From Edaphobacter sp. 12200R-103 (lineage in GTDB: Bacteria > Acidobacteriota > Terriglobia > Terriglobales > Acidobacteriaceae), in contig NZ_CP048114.1 in the NCBI RefSeq assembly GCF_010093025.1, forward strand, positions 4,490,842-4,554,841: a stretch of DNA of 64,000 nt, written 5' to 3'. The notes below the pieces were generated by a model, which worked only from the letters and a program-made list of their open reading frames with translations, made no database searches and was not told the DNA's origin. Positions 43,922 through 53,566 of this stretch are shown here, piece after piece. Both the position numbers and the translations under genes were made by a program. Numbering within the stretch: position 1 is the first letter of the stretch; every line of letters begins with the position of its first letter.

Positions 43922-45868
43922 TCAGCGGTTGGTCAACACCGTCTTGCCGCCGGAAGAGGCGAGGGTGTGGACCGCGCCGTACGGGCTGAGATCGCGTATG
44001 CGGGCTGCAGGATGGTAGGTGAACAAAAAAATACGCTGCGGGCTGGCCCAAAGGCGGCGGAGCGTGGCTTCGTTTTCGAAGATATGGGGGGAATCGGGCC
44101 AGAAGGCGCCGTACCACAGGCCATTCACATTGCCATGGATGAGGTGAAGCTGGTGACGCGTGTAGAAGACCAGGGAAGAGCCTGAGGTGAGCTCTCCGTC
44201 CAGAATGATCTGATCCTGCGGTTTGACCCCCTCGTGATTGATTGCCAGAGCAAGACCTTTTGAACCCAGAATGGGATAGAAGCGACGAAGCCCCTCGTGT
44301 GCTCCAAGCAGCGCAAAAATCATGGCCGCAGCCAGGACGAGATTGGCGGCATAGTTACGTCCTTGTCGTCGAAGCAGCCATGTGGGGAGTCCAGCGATCA
44401 GCATGCTGAAGGAGACGAAGAAGAGGGGGCCGCGGAAAAGTCCCATAGCATCGGTGGTGAGATCGAAGATGTGGCCGAGCGAGAGGTTATAGAACTCCGG
44501 ATTGGCGGCCAGCAGCGATGCGATGTCGGTCCCCTTCGGTGTCGGCGGTGCCGTAAGGGCGAAGTATCCGCAGACCACGGAGATGACCGCGGTGGTGGGG
44601 ATAAGCAGCCAGGCGGTCCAGTGCTGAGCCGACCGGCGGATCTCAGAAGTGCTGGACGAGGCGTCAACCCGGCTGAGAAACCCTGCTGTCATCAGGGCGA
44701 GTGCCGGAAGAGCAGGCAGACTGTAGTACTCCTGCCGGCTGGAGAGGGTAAAGAAGCCGAGAACGACGGCAGTCCACAGAAAAAGGGCAAGGGCGGCCTC
44801 GCGGGACCTGCTGAAAGTTGATTCGGAGGAGTCGCGGAGATCGCGCAGGTGCCGCCGGAGAGCGGGGAAGAGGAAGGAAGCCCAGGGCATGATCCAGAGT
44901 GCAGTGAGAGCCCAGAACAACAGGACCGGAACCTGTCCATAGTCGTGCGGGATGCGGCGGCCGAGAAAGCGGGCGATGTGCTCGTTGTAGAGGTAGAACC
45001 AGGCCCAGCCACCACGTGGGGGAAGCCCCTGGCCGGCAGGCAAAGGGATGGGTGGAGTACGAAGGGCGGCCATAATGTGCCATGGAGCTGCGATGACAAG
45101 GAAGACCACAGCAGAGGCGATAGGATGCAGGCGGCGGAGAAGACCTGGCTGACGTGTCAGCGCGAGATAGGCAAGGACAAATGCGGTTGGAAAGACCAGC
45201 CCGATAAACCCTTTTGTCAGAACGTTCAAGGCCATGACTGCAGCGAATCCCGCACAAGGCAACAGAGTGGAGCGGCCTTGACGGACGCGGTCCAGCGCGA
45301 TCAGCAGAAGATGGACGCCCAGCGTCATCCAGAGCGCCAGTAGGATGTCGGGAATATAGAACCGGGTATAGAGGTACGGACCAATGCTGGTTGCCAGGGC
45401 AAGCGCGGAATAGAAGCCGCCTCGATCCGGAGCTTCGGGCGGAGAGATCTCGCGGAAGAGCCGGATGCCGAGGGCGTATACAGCGAGCAGAAGCGCGAGC
45501 ATACCGACGGCGAGTGGCAGACGGGCGGCCCAGTCCTGTGCGCCGAAGAGCTTCATGGAACCGGCAGCCATCCAGTACATCAGAGGGGGCTTGTCGAAGA
45601 AGCGGACACCGTTGATGTAAGGGGTCACGTAGTCGTGCCGCAGGAGCATCTCCCGGGCGATCTCGGTGTAGATGGAATCGACGTCGTCCAGCAGGCCAGG
45701 AGTAAAGAGGCCGCCGACCTGAAGAATCAGCCAGGCAAGAACGATCAGACTGACCGACAGTGGGCTCCAGCAGCGAGATTTGCCGGATGCAGCGTCGCGC
45801 GATTCGGCAGACCGCTCAACGTTCGCAGCAGTCGAGGGAGTGGCGAATTGGGTGGAGCTTTGATTCAC
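43922..45868 (-). CDS. GT39/ArnT-like membrane glycosyltransferase (tandem copy 2)
   Basis: 648 aa from a GTG that overlaps the stop of the upstream paralogue by one base (TAGTG). The acidic first-loop signature is LLDDVDSIYTEIAREM, followed by NGVRFFDKPPLMYWMAAGSM and WAARLPLAVG, as in lipid A aminoarabinose transferase and other GT39 enzymes. About 12 helices precede a soluble C-terminal domain with a SSLVFYTRHQLHLIHGN segment. Donor and acceptor are unknown. It is probably translated together with the neighbouring paralogue. Confidence 0.88.
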   Translation of the reverse strand: MNQSSTQFATPSTAANVERSAESRDAASGKSRCWSPLSVSLIVLAWLILQVGGLFTPGLLDDVDSIYTEIAREMLLRHDYVTPYINGVRFFDKPPLMYWMAAGSMKLFGAQDWAARLPLAVGMLALLLAVYALGIRLFREISPPEAPDRGGFYSALALATSIGPYLYTRFYIPDILLALWMTLGVHLLLIALDRVRQGRSTLLPCAGFAAVMALNVLTKGFIGLVFPTAFVLAYLALTRQPGLLRRLHPIASAVVFLVIAAPWHIMAALRTPPIPLPAGQGLPPRGGWAWFYLYNEHIARFLGRRIPHDYGQVPVLLFWALTALWIMPWASFLFPALRRHLRDLRDSSESTFSRSREAALALFLWTAVVLGFFTLSSRQEYYSLPALPALALMTAGFLSRVDASSSTSEIRRSAQHWTAWLLIPTTAVISVVCGYFALTAPPTPKGTDIASLLAANPEFYNLSLGHIFDLTTDAMGLFRGPLFFVSFSMLIAGLPTWLLRRQGRNYAANLVLAAAMIFALLGAHEGLRRFYPILGSKGLALAINHEGVKPQDQIILDGELTSGSSLVFYTRHQLHLIHGNVNGLWYGAFWPDSPHIFENEATLRRLWASPQRIFLFTYHPAARIRDLSPYGAVHTLASSGGKTVLTNR

Positions 45869-47775
45869 TAGCGACTCGACGGATGATCGAGTGGGCGATC
45901 GGTAAAGAGCGCCTTGCCGGAGGTCTCAGCCAACAGGACCTTGTTGTCTCCGAGGAGGCGATCGACGACGTCCCGCTTCTCCAGCGGAACGAAGAGAATC
46001 TTGCGCGGCCCCGTGCCCCAGGTCCTGAGGAGATCGTCATGGGTCAGGAAGATTGGTGGAGCATCGGGGAAGGTTGATCCGAACAGCATGGACGTGGAGC
46101 GTCCGTCCACGAGATAAACGATTTTGCCAAGGTAGAAGGGAATGGAAGAGCCGTAGGCCTGATCGCCATAGAGGAGAATCTCGCTGTCTTGCGACACGAG
46201 ATGCTGATCTTCGAGCTGGATGATCTTTTGTGCAAGGTTGGCCGACGACAACATCGGAGCAAAGCGCACCAGGGCAATATGAGCCGCTACGAGAAAGACA
46301 GTCGAGGTGAGAGCAATGGCTACAGTTGAGGCGAGATGGCGTCGGCGGCTACGAAGCCACCATGCGATCGCCGGGCCAAAGGCGAAGGACAGGGCGGCCA
46401 GCGTCGCAGGAAGTCTTAGAGCGGCGAAGCTGGGCCCCGTCAGATCGAAGAAGTGAGACATCGAGAGGGTGTAATCGCCCACGCCGCGATGGGCGAGCAG
46501 CTCGCCGATATCAGGCACGAAAGGAAGATTGCGGGAGCTCCAGAGACCGTATCCCAGCGCGGCGGCGGCTGCGATGCCAATCACGGTGTAGGTGGCGTGG
46601 GCTGCGATGATCCAGCGTCGCGAGGTCTGGTCCACATCGTAGGATTGTTCCGCGCACACCAGCGCCACGGCCATCAGGATGAGAATCGCCAGGTAGGCTG
46701 GAAAGGTGTAGTACTCCTGGTTGGTCGAGATGGAAAAGAAGACTAGCACGAGCGCTCCATAGATCAGCAGAAGCCAGGTCGTGCCTGTGGAGAAGTTGAT
46801 CGATGTGCCTGGCCGGCTGCGGCGAAGACGCCAGCCCTGAATGACCGCAAGCGGGGAGAAGAGGCTCCAGGGAAAGAGCCAGACCAGGTGAAGGCTCCAG
46901 AAGAGATAGCCTGGCAGCTTGTTGTAGTCCTTGGGGTAGCGCTTGCCAAGGAAGCGGAGAAAGTGTTCGTTGACGAAGTAGAACCAGAAGAAGCCGTGGC
47001 CGTTCATGCCACCGGTATTTCGCAGCCCGGCGAGGATGTGCCAGGGAGCGGCGATCGCGAAGAAGAGAAGCAGTCCGCTTGCGATTCGTGTGCGGCCCAC
47101 GTTTCGCCATTGTCTTGTGAGTGTGAGGTAGAAGATGGCTGCGCCGCCAAAGAAGACCAGCGCAACGAGACCCTTGGTCAGTACGGCGAGCGCAAGCATA
47201 GCCCACATGGTGTAGGCGTACAGCGGGCGCTGGCGGCTCGTCTCCTCAAGTGTCCGCAGAAGGCAGTAGAGCGCGGTCAGGATGAAGAGCGAGAGCAGGA
47301 CCTCTGGGATGTAGATGCGGGTGAAGAGAAAGACTCCGGCGGAGGTCAGAGCGAAGACACCTGTGTAGAAGGCAGTGCGGTCCCCGTAGGCGCGGCGTCC
47401 CCAGTGATAGCCCAGTAGCGCGAGCAGAAGGACTCCGATGGCCTCAGGCAGGTGAGCCGCAAATGTATTGAAGCCGAAGATGCGAAAGCTGATGGCGTCC
47501 AGCCAATAGGGAAGCGCAGCTTTTTCGAGATAGCGAATCCCGTTGACCTTCAGGGTGACAAGATCGCCGGTGAGCGCCATGTTGCGTGCGGCATTGGCGT
47601 GGGTTGCATCGGCGTCATCCAGAAGCGGAGGAGCGAACAGCGATGCGAAAAAGATGACCAGCCAGAGTGAAAGGATGACGCTCAAAGCTGAGGAGCGGCG
47701 TGGTCCGGAAGAGGAGCGCGCTTGCGGTGATGAAGTGGATGCCGTCGAAGGCTCGGAGAGGGCTGGAATGATCAT
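45868..47775 (-). CDS. GT39/ArnT-like membrane glycosyltransferase (tandem copy 1)
   Basis: 635 aa. Clear paralogue of the following gene: LLDDADATHANAARNMALTG replaces the acidic loop, then NGIRYLEKAALPYWLDAISF and FAAHLPEAIGV. Compared with copy 2, the first loop has Ala/Asn where copy 2 has Glu (THANAARN versus YTEIAREM), and KAALPYW instead of KPPLMYW. The two may therefore use different donors, or copy 1 may be less active. It is divergent to ppx across a 167-nt gap. Confidence 0.88.
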   Translation of the reverse strand: MIIPALSEPSTASTSSPQARSSSGPRRSSALSVILSLWLVIFFASLFAPPLLDDADATHANAARNMALTGDLVTLKVNGIRYLEKAALPYWLDAISFRIFGFNTFAAHLPEAIGVLLLALLGYHWGRRAYGDRTAFYTGVFALTSAGVFLFTRIYIPEVLLSLFILTALYCLLRTLEETSRQRPLYAYTMWAMLALAVLTKGLVALVFFGGAAIFYLTLTRQWRNVGRTRIASGLLLFFAIAAPWHILAGLRNTGGMNGHGFFWFYFVNEHFLRFLGKRYPKDYNKLPGYLFWSLHLVWLFPWSLFSPLAVIQGWRLRRSRPGTSINFSTGTTWLLLIYGALVLVFFSISTNQEYYTFPAYLAILILMAVALVCAEQSYDVDQTSRRWIIAAHATYTVIGIAAAAALGYGLWSSRNLPFVPDIGELLAHRGVGDYTLSMSHFFDLTGPSFAALRLPATLAALSFAFGPAIAWWLRSRRRHLASTVAIALTSTVFLVAAHIALVRFAPMLSSANLAQKIIQLEDQHLVSQDSEILLYGDQAYGSSIPFYLGKIVYLVDGRSTSMLFGSTFPDAPPIFLTHDDLLRTWGTGPRKILFVPLEKRDVVDRLLGDNKVLLAETSGKALFTDRPLDHPSSR

Positions 47776-47942
47776 CGTTGAATGCGTCTCTCTAGGATAT
47801 ATGCCTGTCCTTGAAAGAAGAATATTTTAGCCCTCCCTTCAGCAAGCCGGACGAATAGCGGCCTGCATGGATGAGATTCAGTCGCATGGCGATGTATCTT
47901 GCTTGTGATGGTTGATTTTCGGGTTTGGGGAAGGTGAAGTAA

Positions 47943-49511
47943 ATGCCCACGTTCGCCGCGGTGGATATCGGCTCTAACTCCTGTCGTTTGAAGATCGCTT
48001 CGGTGCAGATGCATCGGCTCAAGACATTGCACGAAGACAGAGAGGTAACGCGTCTGGGCGAGAGCGTTTTTCAGACGGGAGCCATCTCACCGGAGGCGAT
48101 GGCCGCTACCATTCGGGCGCTGAAGCGCTTTCACAAGGCTGTGCAGCTTCATGTGGCTGATAAGGTTCGTGTCGTGGCCACCAGCGCGATGCGCGATGCC
48201 CGCAATGCCGGTGCTTTTACCGAGTGGGTTCGTTCCGCGACCGGATGGGATGTGGAGGTGATCTCGGGATTGGAAGAGGGCCGGCTGATCCATCTGGGCG
48301 TCGTGACGCACGAGGTTGGAGCACGCGGACGCTGTGTCCTGATCGATCTTGGCGGCGGAAGCTGCGAGATGACCTACTCCGACGGCGGCCGCATTAAGGC
48401 GATGGTGAGCCTGCCGCTGGGGGCCGTGCGACTGCAGCAGGAGTTTCTGATGACAGATCCGCCTCCCAGGGAAGATGTTGCCCGTCTGAAGCAGTACATT
48501 GACCGTGAGCTGAAGAAGGCTGCGCGGAAGATCGGCACTCCCCGCGCGGCTCTTGTGATTGCCACGTCTGGTACTGCGGCAGCGTTGGCAGAGGCCAGCA
48601 GTACCGTGCGGAAGAAGGCTGGAACCAAGGAAAAGAAGTCCCTCGCCAAGCGGCGGGTGGAGCATCTGGGTGCGTTGACAGCAGACGCCCACGAGGTCCG
48701 CGTGCTTGCGGACCGTCTGGCGAAGATGCGCGATGAGCAGAGAGCGGCAGTTCCCGGCATCGGGCCGCGCCGGTCGGAGATCATCGTCGGCGGTGCGCTG
48801 GTCTACTCCCATCTGATGGAACGGTTCGGCTTCAAGTCCTTCCGTTACTCCGAGCTTGGCCTGCGCGACGGAATGCTGGCCCAGATGCTGAGCGATGTGG
48901 ATTTGAGAGCGTCCGTACACCAGAAGATCGAGAGCGAGCGATGGGCAGGAGTTCTCGAGGTCTGCCGCCGTTACGGAATTGAGCAGAGGCAGGTTGAGCC
49001 GGTCCGACAGCATGTGGTGGACCTCTTCAAGACGCTGGCCCCTGTGCATGGTCTCCCGGAAGAGTACAGGCTCTGGCTGGAAGCAGCCGCCATGATGGAA
49101 GACGTCGGCAAATTCATGAACCACCAGGGCCACCACCGTCATACGCAGTACATCATTGCGAACTCTGAGATCTTCGGGTTTTCACCGGCACAGCGCGCAA
49201 TTGTAAGTGCGCTGGCCCGGTACCTTGGAAAGACCAGGCCCGATGCCATGGATCGCGTGATGCGCACCATTCCGATCGAAGAGCACACCAACGTGATCCG
49301 GGCAATCCTGCTGTTGCGGCTTGCAGTCGCACTGAATCAGGATCGTGCAAGTGCAATCCTGCGCATTCGCATTCATGTGTATCCCAAGCGCGTGGTGCTG
49401 GAACTGGTTCCAGGTCGCGGTGGAGCGGAGCTCGAGGCGTGGTCCGTCAAAAAAGAGGCCAGTTACTTTCGCGAGGTCTTTCGCCGCGAGCTCTTTGTTG
49501 AGGTGGTGTAG
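47943..49511 (+). CDS. ppx: Ppx/GppA phosphatase with C-terminal HD domain
   Basis: 522 aa. Hydrolyses inorganic polyphosphate or pppGpp in this family. The N-terminal actin-like fold has AAVDIGSNSCRLKI and, after the linker, VLIDLGGGSCEMTYSDGG. RVVATSAMRDARNA and the second-domain PGIGPRRSEIIVGGALVY are family-typical. The C-terminal third is HD-type (YRLWLEAAAMMEDVGKFMNH). This is the long form, as in E. coli Ppx. The start has AAGG nearby. Its 3' end overlaps the convergent sixA gene by 49 nt. Confidence 0.92.
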   Translation: MPTFAAVDIGSNSCRLKIASVQMHRLKTLHEDREVTRLGESVFQTGAISPEAMAATIRALKRFHKAVQLHVADKVRVVATSAMRDARNAGAFTEWVRSATGWDVEVISGLEEGRLIHLGVVTHEVGARGRCVLIDLGGGSCEMTYSDGGRIKAMVSLPLGAVRLQQEFLMTDPPPREDVARLKQYIDRELKKAARKIGTPRAALVIATSGTAAALAEASSTVRKKAGTKEKKSLAKRRVEHLGALTADAHEVRVLADRLAKMRDEQRAAVPGIGPRRSEIIVGGALVYSHLMERFGFKSFRYSELGLRDGMLAQMLSDVDLRASVHQKIESERWAGVLEVCRRYGIEQRQVEPVRQHVVDLFKTLAPVHGLPEEYRLWLEAAAMMEDVGKFMNHQGHHRHTQYIIANSEIFGFSPAQRAIVSALARYLGKTRPDAMDRVMRTIPIEEHTNVIRAILLLRLAVALNQDRASAILRIRIHVYPKRVVLELVPGRGGAELEAWSVKKEASYFREVFRRELFVEVV

Positions 49512-49999
49512 AGCGCACGCACAGGCCTCGGATCGAGTAGCCACTGCAATGTGGCAGGTCCCCGGTCCAGCGAGACACGCGCCAGCGATCCCTTCCGCAG
49601 GCGAAGGTGCGGCAGCGTAGTGCTTTGAGGGCCTGCCAACAGGCTGGCGAGAAACTGCGTGATATTGGGGTTGTGCCCGACGACCAGAAGATTCTCGTAC
49701 CCGCGACAGTCAGAGAGAAGACGCTGAAAGTCCCGGACGCTCGCCTCAGGTGTAAGCGCGTTCGACATCAGAATCTGTGACTCGTATCCCATCTCCGTTC
49801 CTACCAGCGACGCAGTCTGGAGACTCCGCTTGAAAGGACTGGAGACGATCAGGTCGAACTGCAGATTCAGCTCATTCAAAACGGCGCCCAGCTGCAGGCA
49901 GTACCGCTTGCCCTCTTTGTCGAGAGGACGCTTACGGTCGAGGACCGGATTGGGTCGCCGTTCGCCGGCTGAAGCATGTCGAAGAATGAAGAGATTCAT
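49463..49999 (-). CDS. sixA: Phosphohistidine phosphatase SixA-like (histidine phosphatase superfamily)
   Basis: 178 aa. The catalytic motif is LFILRHASAGERR (Arg-His) and the second catalytic His lies in LLVVGHNPNITQFL. SixA removes phosphate from histidine residues of phosphotransfer proteins in E. coli; the target here is unknown. A basic Ser/Lys/Arg tail of about 20 residues is encoded within the overlap with ppx. SixA-type genes often lie near ppx or CHAD-domain genes in other genomes. Confidence 0.87.
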   Translation of the reverse strand: MNLFILRHASAGERRPNPVLDRKRPLDKEGKRYCLQLGAVLNELNLQFDLIVSSPFKRSLQTASLVGTEMGYESQILMSNALTPEASVRDFQRLLSDCRGYENLLVVGHNPNITQFLASLLAGPQSTTLPHLRLRKGSLARVSLDRGPATLQWLLDPRPVRALYTTSTKSSRRKTSRK

Positions 50000-50047
50000 G
50001 TGTGTTTACCTGATTTTAAATCAGATAGCGGAATGAGGCTGTTCGGG

Positions 50048-51274
50048 TCAGAGATTGTCCTGTGCGTCGTCATTAGGACGCTCCGCCGGAGGAGCAGGAT
50101 CATGATGAAAGACGCCGGGATCAGGCTCTGCCAGCGAGGGTGAAGGAGGCTCCGGATTCGGAATGGGATCGGGTGTTGGAGCTGAAGATCTGGCCATAAG
50201 GGGCTGGTCCTGCGATAAGGGCGGCGGATAGACAGGAATCAGCGGGTCGGGATTTGACATGATCTCGATGTGATGCGGGCGATCGTGGTTCGCGGCTGCA
50301 GGGGGTGGTGGCACGTTGGAGGTAATCGGAGTCACTCGCCTGTAGGTGCCCTGGGGTTCAGGAAAGCTGTCGTCAGAGGTGGTGACAGGATGCTGCAGGA
50401 CGAGCGAGGTCTCTACTCCTCGTTGCCAGAAGCGCAGAAAAAGCATCGCCATCAGTCCAATCTGTGCAACCAGGAACATGGGCCAGGCATGTGGTCGTGC
50501 AAGCATGTGCATCGCAGCTCGCGATGTAAAGAAGACGATGACTGTGCCTGTTACGGCGAGAACGAGAAAGATGATCCAGAGCCGGAAGAGATTGACTCGC
50601 AGGAGATGGAGGGCAGGCGCAAGCGTGCGGCGAACGCGACGATCCGGTCTTCCTGAGATGCGGAGATGGGTGCCAAGCTGCACCGTGTAGACCTCAACCA
50701 GATCGAAGTAGAGCCGCAGGAGAGAAGCCACCAGCAGCACCAGCAGCATCCCCGCAAGCGTAAGTAGCAGGGAGGTTCTTCCCACGAAACGGTCGTCGAC
50801 GAAGCTCCTCCAGTGTTGCTCGGCTACGGTGAGCGGTCCCAGAATCACGCCTCCGGCCACCAGGGCCAATAGCGTGATGCGCACAAACCGCCAAAAGTGA
50901 AGGAGGCCCTGATAGATCAGCGTGCCCAATTTTGCGGGCTGGTTTGTGATGTAGCTGAAGAGTGTTCCGGGAACCAGCAGGAAATAGAGAACAAGAAAGA
51001 CGATAACGGAACCATGGCTGGCCATGGCGCTCATCTCGCCGGCCTGTTCACCGCGGAGCCGCATCATCGCTTCCAGGACGATGGAGATATCGAAGCCGGA
51101 TGACAGCCGCTGTGAAGCCAGCGAATGATTCATCAGCCTGGAGAGTTGTCCGTAAAGGGGCAGGCAGAAGGCGAGCGCGAGGCCGAGATTAAAGAGATAG
51201 GTCCAGAGGAATGCCGGAAACCGGCGAAGCGTAATGCTGAGGCCATGAAAAAAGATGTTGCGCGTTTGCGGCAT
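50048..51274 (-). CDS. Polytopic membrane protein with Pro-rich cytoplasmic tail, function unknown
   Basis: 408 aa. About six membrane helices (AFLWTYLFNLGLALAFCLPL, SVIVFLVLYFLLVPGTLFSY, ITLLALVAGGVILGPLTVAE, LLLTLAGMLLVLLVASLLRL and two near 225-285). The C-terminal ~110 residues are hydrophilic and very rich in Pro, with repeated PPP and DPxP segments. I do not recognise a family. It lies on the minus strand, 54 nt after the M1 peptidase gene, and may be co-transcribed with it. Confidence 0.7.
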   Translation of the reverse strand: MPQTRNIFFHGLSITLRRFPAFLWTYLFNLGLALAFCLPLYGQLSRLMNHSLASQRLSSGFDISIVLEAMMRLRGEQAGEMSAMASHGSVIVFLVLYFLLVPGTLFSYITNQPAKLGTLIYQGLLHFWRFVRITLLALVAGGVILGPLTVAEQHWRSFVDDRFVGRTSLLLTLAGMLLVLLVASLLRLYFDLVEVYTVQLGTHLRISGRPDRRVRRTLAPALHLLRVNLFRLWIIFLVLAVTGTVIVFFTSRAAMHMLARPHAWPMFLVAQIGLMAMLFLRFWQRGVETSLVLQHPVTTSDDSFPEPQGTYRRVTPITSNVPPPPAAANHDRPHHIEIMSNPDPLIPVYPPPLSQDQPLMARSSAPTPDPIPNPEPPSPSLAEPDPGVFHHDPAPPAERPNDDAQDNL

Positions 51275-51328
51275 GGAAGACGGCCTTTCAGGAGCGATAC
51301 CGAGGATGCTGTTCCTCTCTTACGTGTT

Positions 51329-53494
51329 TCAAACGAACCAGGCTGTAAATTGAGACAAAAGCTGGTGAAACACCACCCAGATCGCTGTCAGCTTGCTTGC
51401 CGAAACCACGTCTGTTTGTCGGGTGATGCTGTTGTTGAAGAGATCGCGATCGAGCGGCACGCGATGATCGGGGTCGATCTCGACCGAGACGATCTTCGCA
51501 TTGCGCGTATAGAGGAACTTCTTCCAGCGGTCGGCGCCGTCCCAGTGTTCGCGGAGTCGGGTGCCGTCGTCGAAGACGATCTCGGCGGTTACGGGGAGGA
51601 TGAAGTCTCCCTTGCGACGCAGAATTACAGTCGAACGATATGGGATCTTCTTGGCATTCCGTACTGGCGGTTCCCACCAGCGCAGCGGCTCGGAAGTGAA
51701 GTTGTCGACAGAGTAGTCGAGCACCTGCGTGCCGTAGACGGCCTGATCGAAGAACGGCCGCAACGTCGTTGGCTCATAGTGAGACTCTGAGATGGACGCA
51801 GGCGGTGCGCATGGCACCGCTGTTGTGGCGGCGGCATCGGAGGAAAGTCCGGGGTTGAGCCTGCTGAAGGGGAGTGTTGTTGCCAGAGGCCCTCCTGCGG
51901 GAGAAGCAGGCGCAACGTTTGTGCAGGGAGTGTTGGCAGAGGATGCTGCAGCTCCGTCTCGGCTCGCAGAGAGCGGCTGTGCCTTGCCGCGAGCGACGGC
52001 GACTTCTTCGATCGTGCGGAGAAAATCCTCCGTTGTGGGGTGTTTGAAGCGATAGCGCTGGAAGTAGGTTCGCATCGCTTCGTCCATCGTATTCTCGCCG
52101 ATCATTCCTTCCAGCGTGGTCAGCAGTGTTGCTGTCTTTCCGTATGTCACCGCGCCATACGACTGCTCATTGCGGAACTTCCATGCGAAGCGGGTTACAG
52201 GATCGAAGTCGGGGGAGAGAAGATAGGAGAAGCGCTGCAGCGATCTGTCGCCGAGATTTGCATACCTCTCGTTCGTGACGGAGGTACGGCCGCCAAGAAG
52301 GGCGGCAAGCACCTTGACCTCCGTGTAGGAGTTGATGCCCTCGTCCAGCCAGGCATCCTCAAATTCGTTGGAGGCGACCATCCCATACCAGTACTGGTGA
52401 CCGAACTCGTGTTCGACAGTAAGCTCGGGCAGCTTGAAGATCCCGCTCCATGAGCCATCGCCGGTGACCAGTGTGGGGTACTCCATGCCCTGCATCTCTG
52501 AGCCCGGCTCCGGATCGACAACGGTGATGACCTTGTAGGGATAAGGCCCGTACCTGCGCTCGAATTCAGCGAGTGCACCCCGCGTGATGTCGAGATAACG
52601 CTGTCCGATGTGAGGATGCGCGGCCAGGGCAAGCACGCGAATCTGAACCGGGCCCATCGACGAGAGATAGACAGCGTCGGAGACCACAAAGTGCGGACTC
52701 GCAGCGAAGGCGAAGTCGTGAATATCCTCGCCATAAAAGCTGAGCGTCTTTGTGCCGTCAGAATTGGGCTGGGTTCCGGTTGGAACTCCGCTGGCCCCTA
52801 CGGTGTATCGTCGGGGCACGGTAAGGCGAACGTTGTAGGTGCCGAAGTCGGAGAAGAACTCCGTAGTGGCGTGATACTGGTGGCAGTTCCACGCTCCATG
52901 CCAGAAGACGCCGACCTTCGGAAACCACTGGCCGCCCATGATGAAGTCACGCTTATATCCGTTGCGGGCTACGGACTCCGGAAACTTGTCGTGAAAGGTT
53001 AGGTGGAAGGTCACGGAGTCGTTCGGCTGTAGCGGGCGCGGCAGCGTAATCTCTGCGACGGTGTGATCGTCCAAGTTGCCGTCGTCCGGTGCAGTAAAAC
53101 GAAGAGTCGCAGTCAGGTCGCCGTATCCATCGGCATCGACATGCGAGACCGTAATCCCCCCGATCTTCTCCGGCGGATAGTCATTGCCCAGGGTCTCGCG
53201 GATTCCGCCGCCCGCCCGCGTCTCTGCGGTGAAGGTCGATTGCGGCCGGAAGGCGTTGAGGTAGAGGTGGAGCGGAAAGCTGGTGAGCGGCTGCCCGGTC
53301 AGATTCCGGTAGGTGAGGGTCTCGGTAGCGTCCAGGATCTTTCTGTCCGTATCGAGCTTCGCATCGATGGCGTAGGCCACCACACGCTCCGAAAGCGGTC
53401 GCCCGTCGGGCGAGTTGGTGGCGATGCTTAGTTGAGCACGCGATGCCGGTGCGACGAGTAGCAGAACAACTGCAGCGAGAAGGTATCTCCGCAT
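51329..53494 (-). CDS. Exported M1 family zinc metallopeptidase
   Basis: 721 aa with a signal peptide (YLLAAVVLLLVAPASRAQ). The gluzincin motif HEFGH (about residue 362) with a glutamate 18 residues later (DAWLDEGINSY) is the M1 HExxH-x18-E signature. The exopeptidase motif before it reads GMEYPTLVTG. An N-terminal beta domain (LPLHLYLNAFRPQ-like SFPLHLYLNAF) precedes it. A low-complexity Ala/Ser/Pro segment of about 60 residues (about 525-585) is inserted in the C-terminal part, unlike ordinary M1 proteins. Probably a periplasmic or surface aminopeptidase. Confidence 0.9.
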   Translation of the reverse strand: MRRYLLAAVVLLLVAPASRAQLSIATNSPDGRPLSERVVAYAIDAKLDTDRKILDATETLTYRNLTGQPLTSFPLHLYLNAFRPQSTFTAETRAGGGIRETLGNDYPPEKIGGITVSHVDADGYGDLTATLRFTAPDDGNLDDHTVAEITLPRPLQPNDSVTFHLTFHDKFPESVARNGYKRDFIMGGQWFPKVGVFWHGAWNCHQYHATTEFFSDFGTYNVRLTVPRRYTVGASGVPTGTQPNSDGTKTLSFYGEDIHDFAFAASPHFVVSDAVYLSSMGPVQIRVLALAAHPHIGQRYLDITRGALAEFERRYGPYPYKVITVVDPEPGSEMQGMEYPTLVTGDGSWSGIFKLPELTVEHEFGHQYWYGMVASNEFEDAWLDEGINSYTEVKVLAALLGGRTSVTNERYANLGDRSLQRFSYLLSPDFDPVTRFAWKFRNEQSYGAVTYGKTATLLTTLEGMIGENTMDEAMRTYFQRYRFKHPTTEDFLRTIEEVAVARGKAQPLSASRDGAAASSANTPCTNVAPASPAGGPLATTLPFSRLNPGLSSDAAATTAVPCAPPASISESHYEPTTLRPFFDQAVYGTQVLDYSVDNFTSEPLRWWEPPVRNAKKIPYRSTVILRRKGDFILPVTAEIVFDDGTRLREHWDGADRWKKFLYTRNAKIVSVEIDPDHRVPLDRDLFNNSITRQTDVVSASKLTAIWVVFHQLLSQFTAWFV

Positions 53495-53566
53495 AGGCTT
53501 GAAGTCGGAATACTTTCAGTGAGATGCGCGAAACTGCTCTTCGGGTGGCGCGAGACTGCGCTTACC

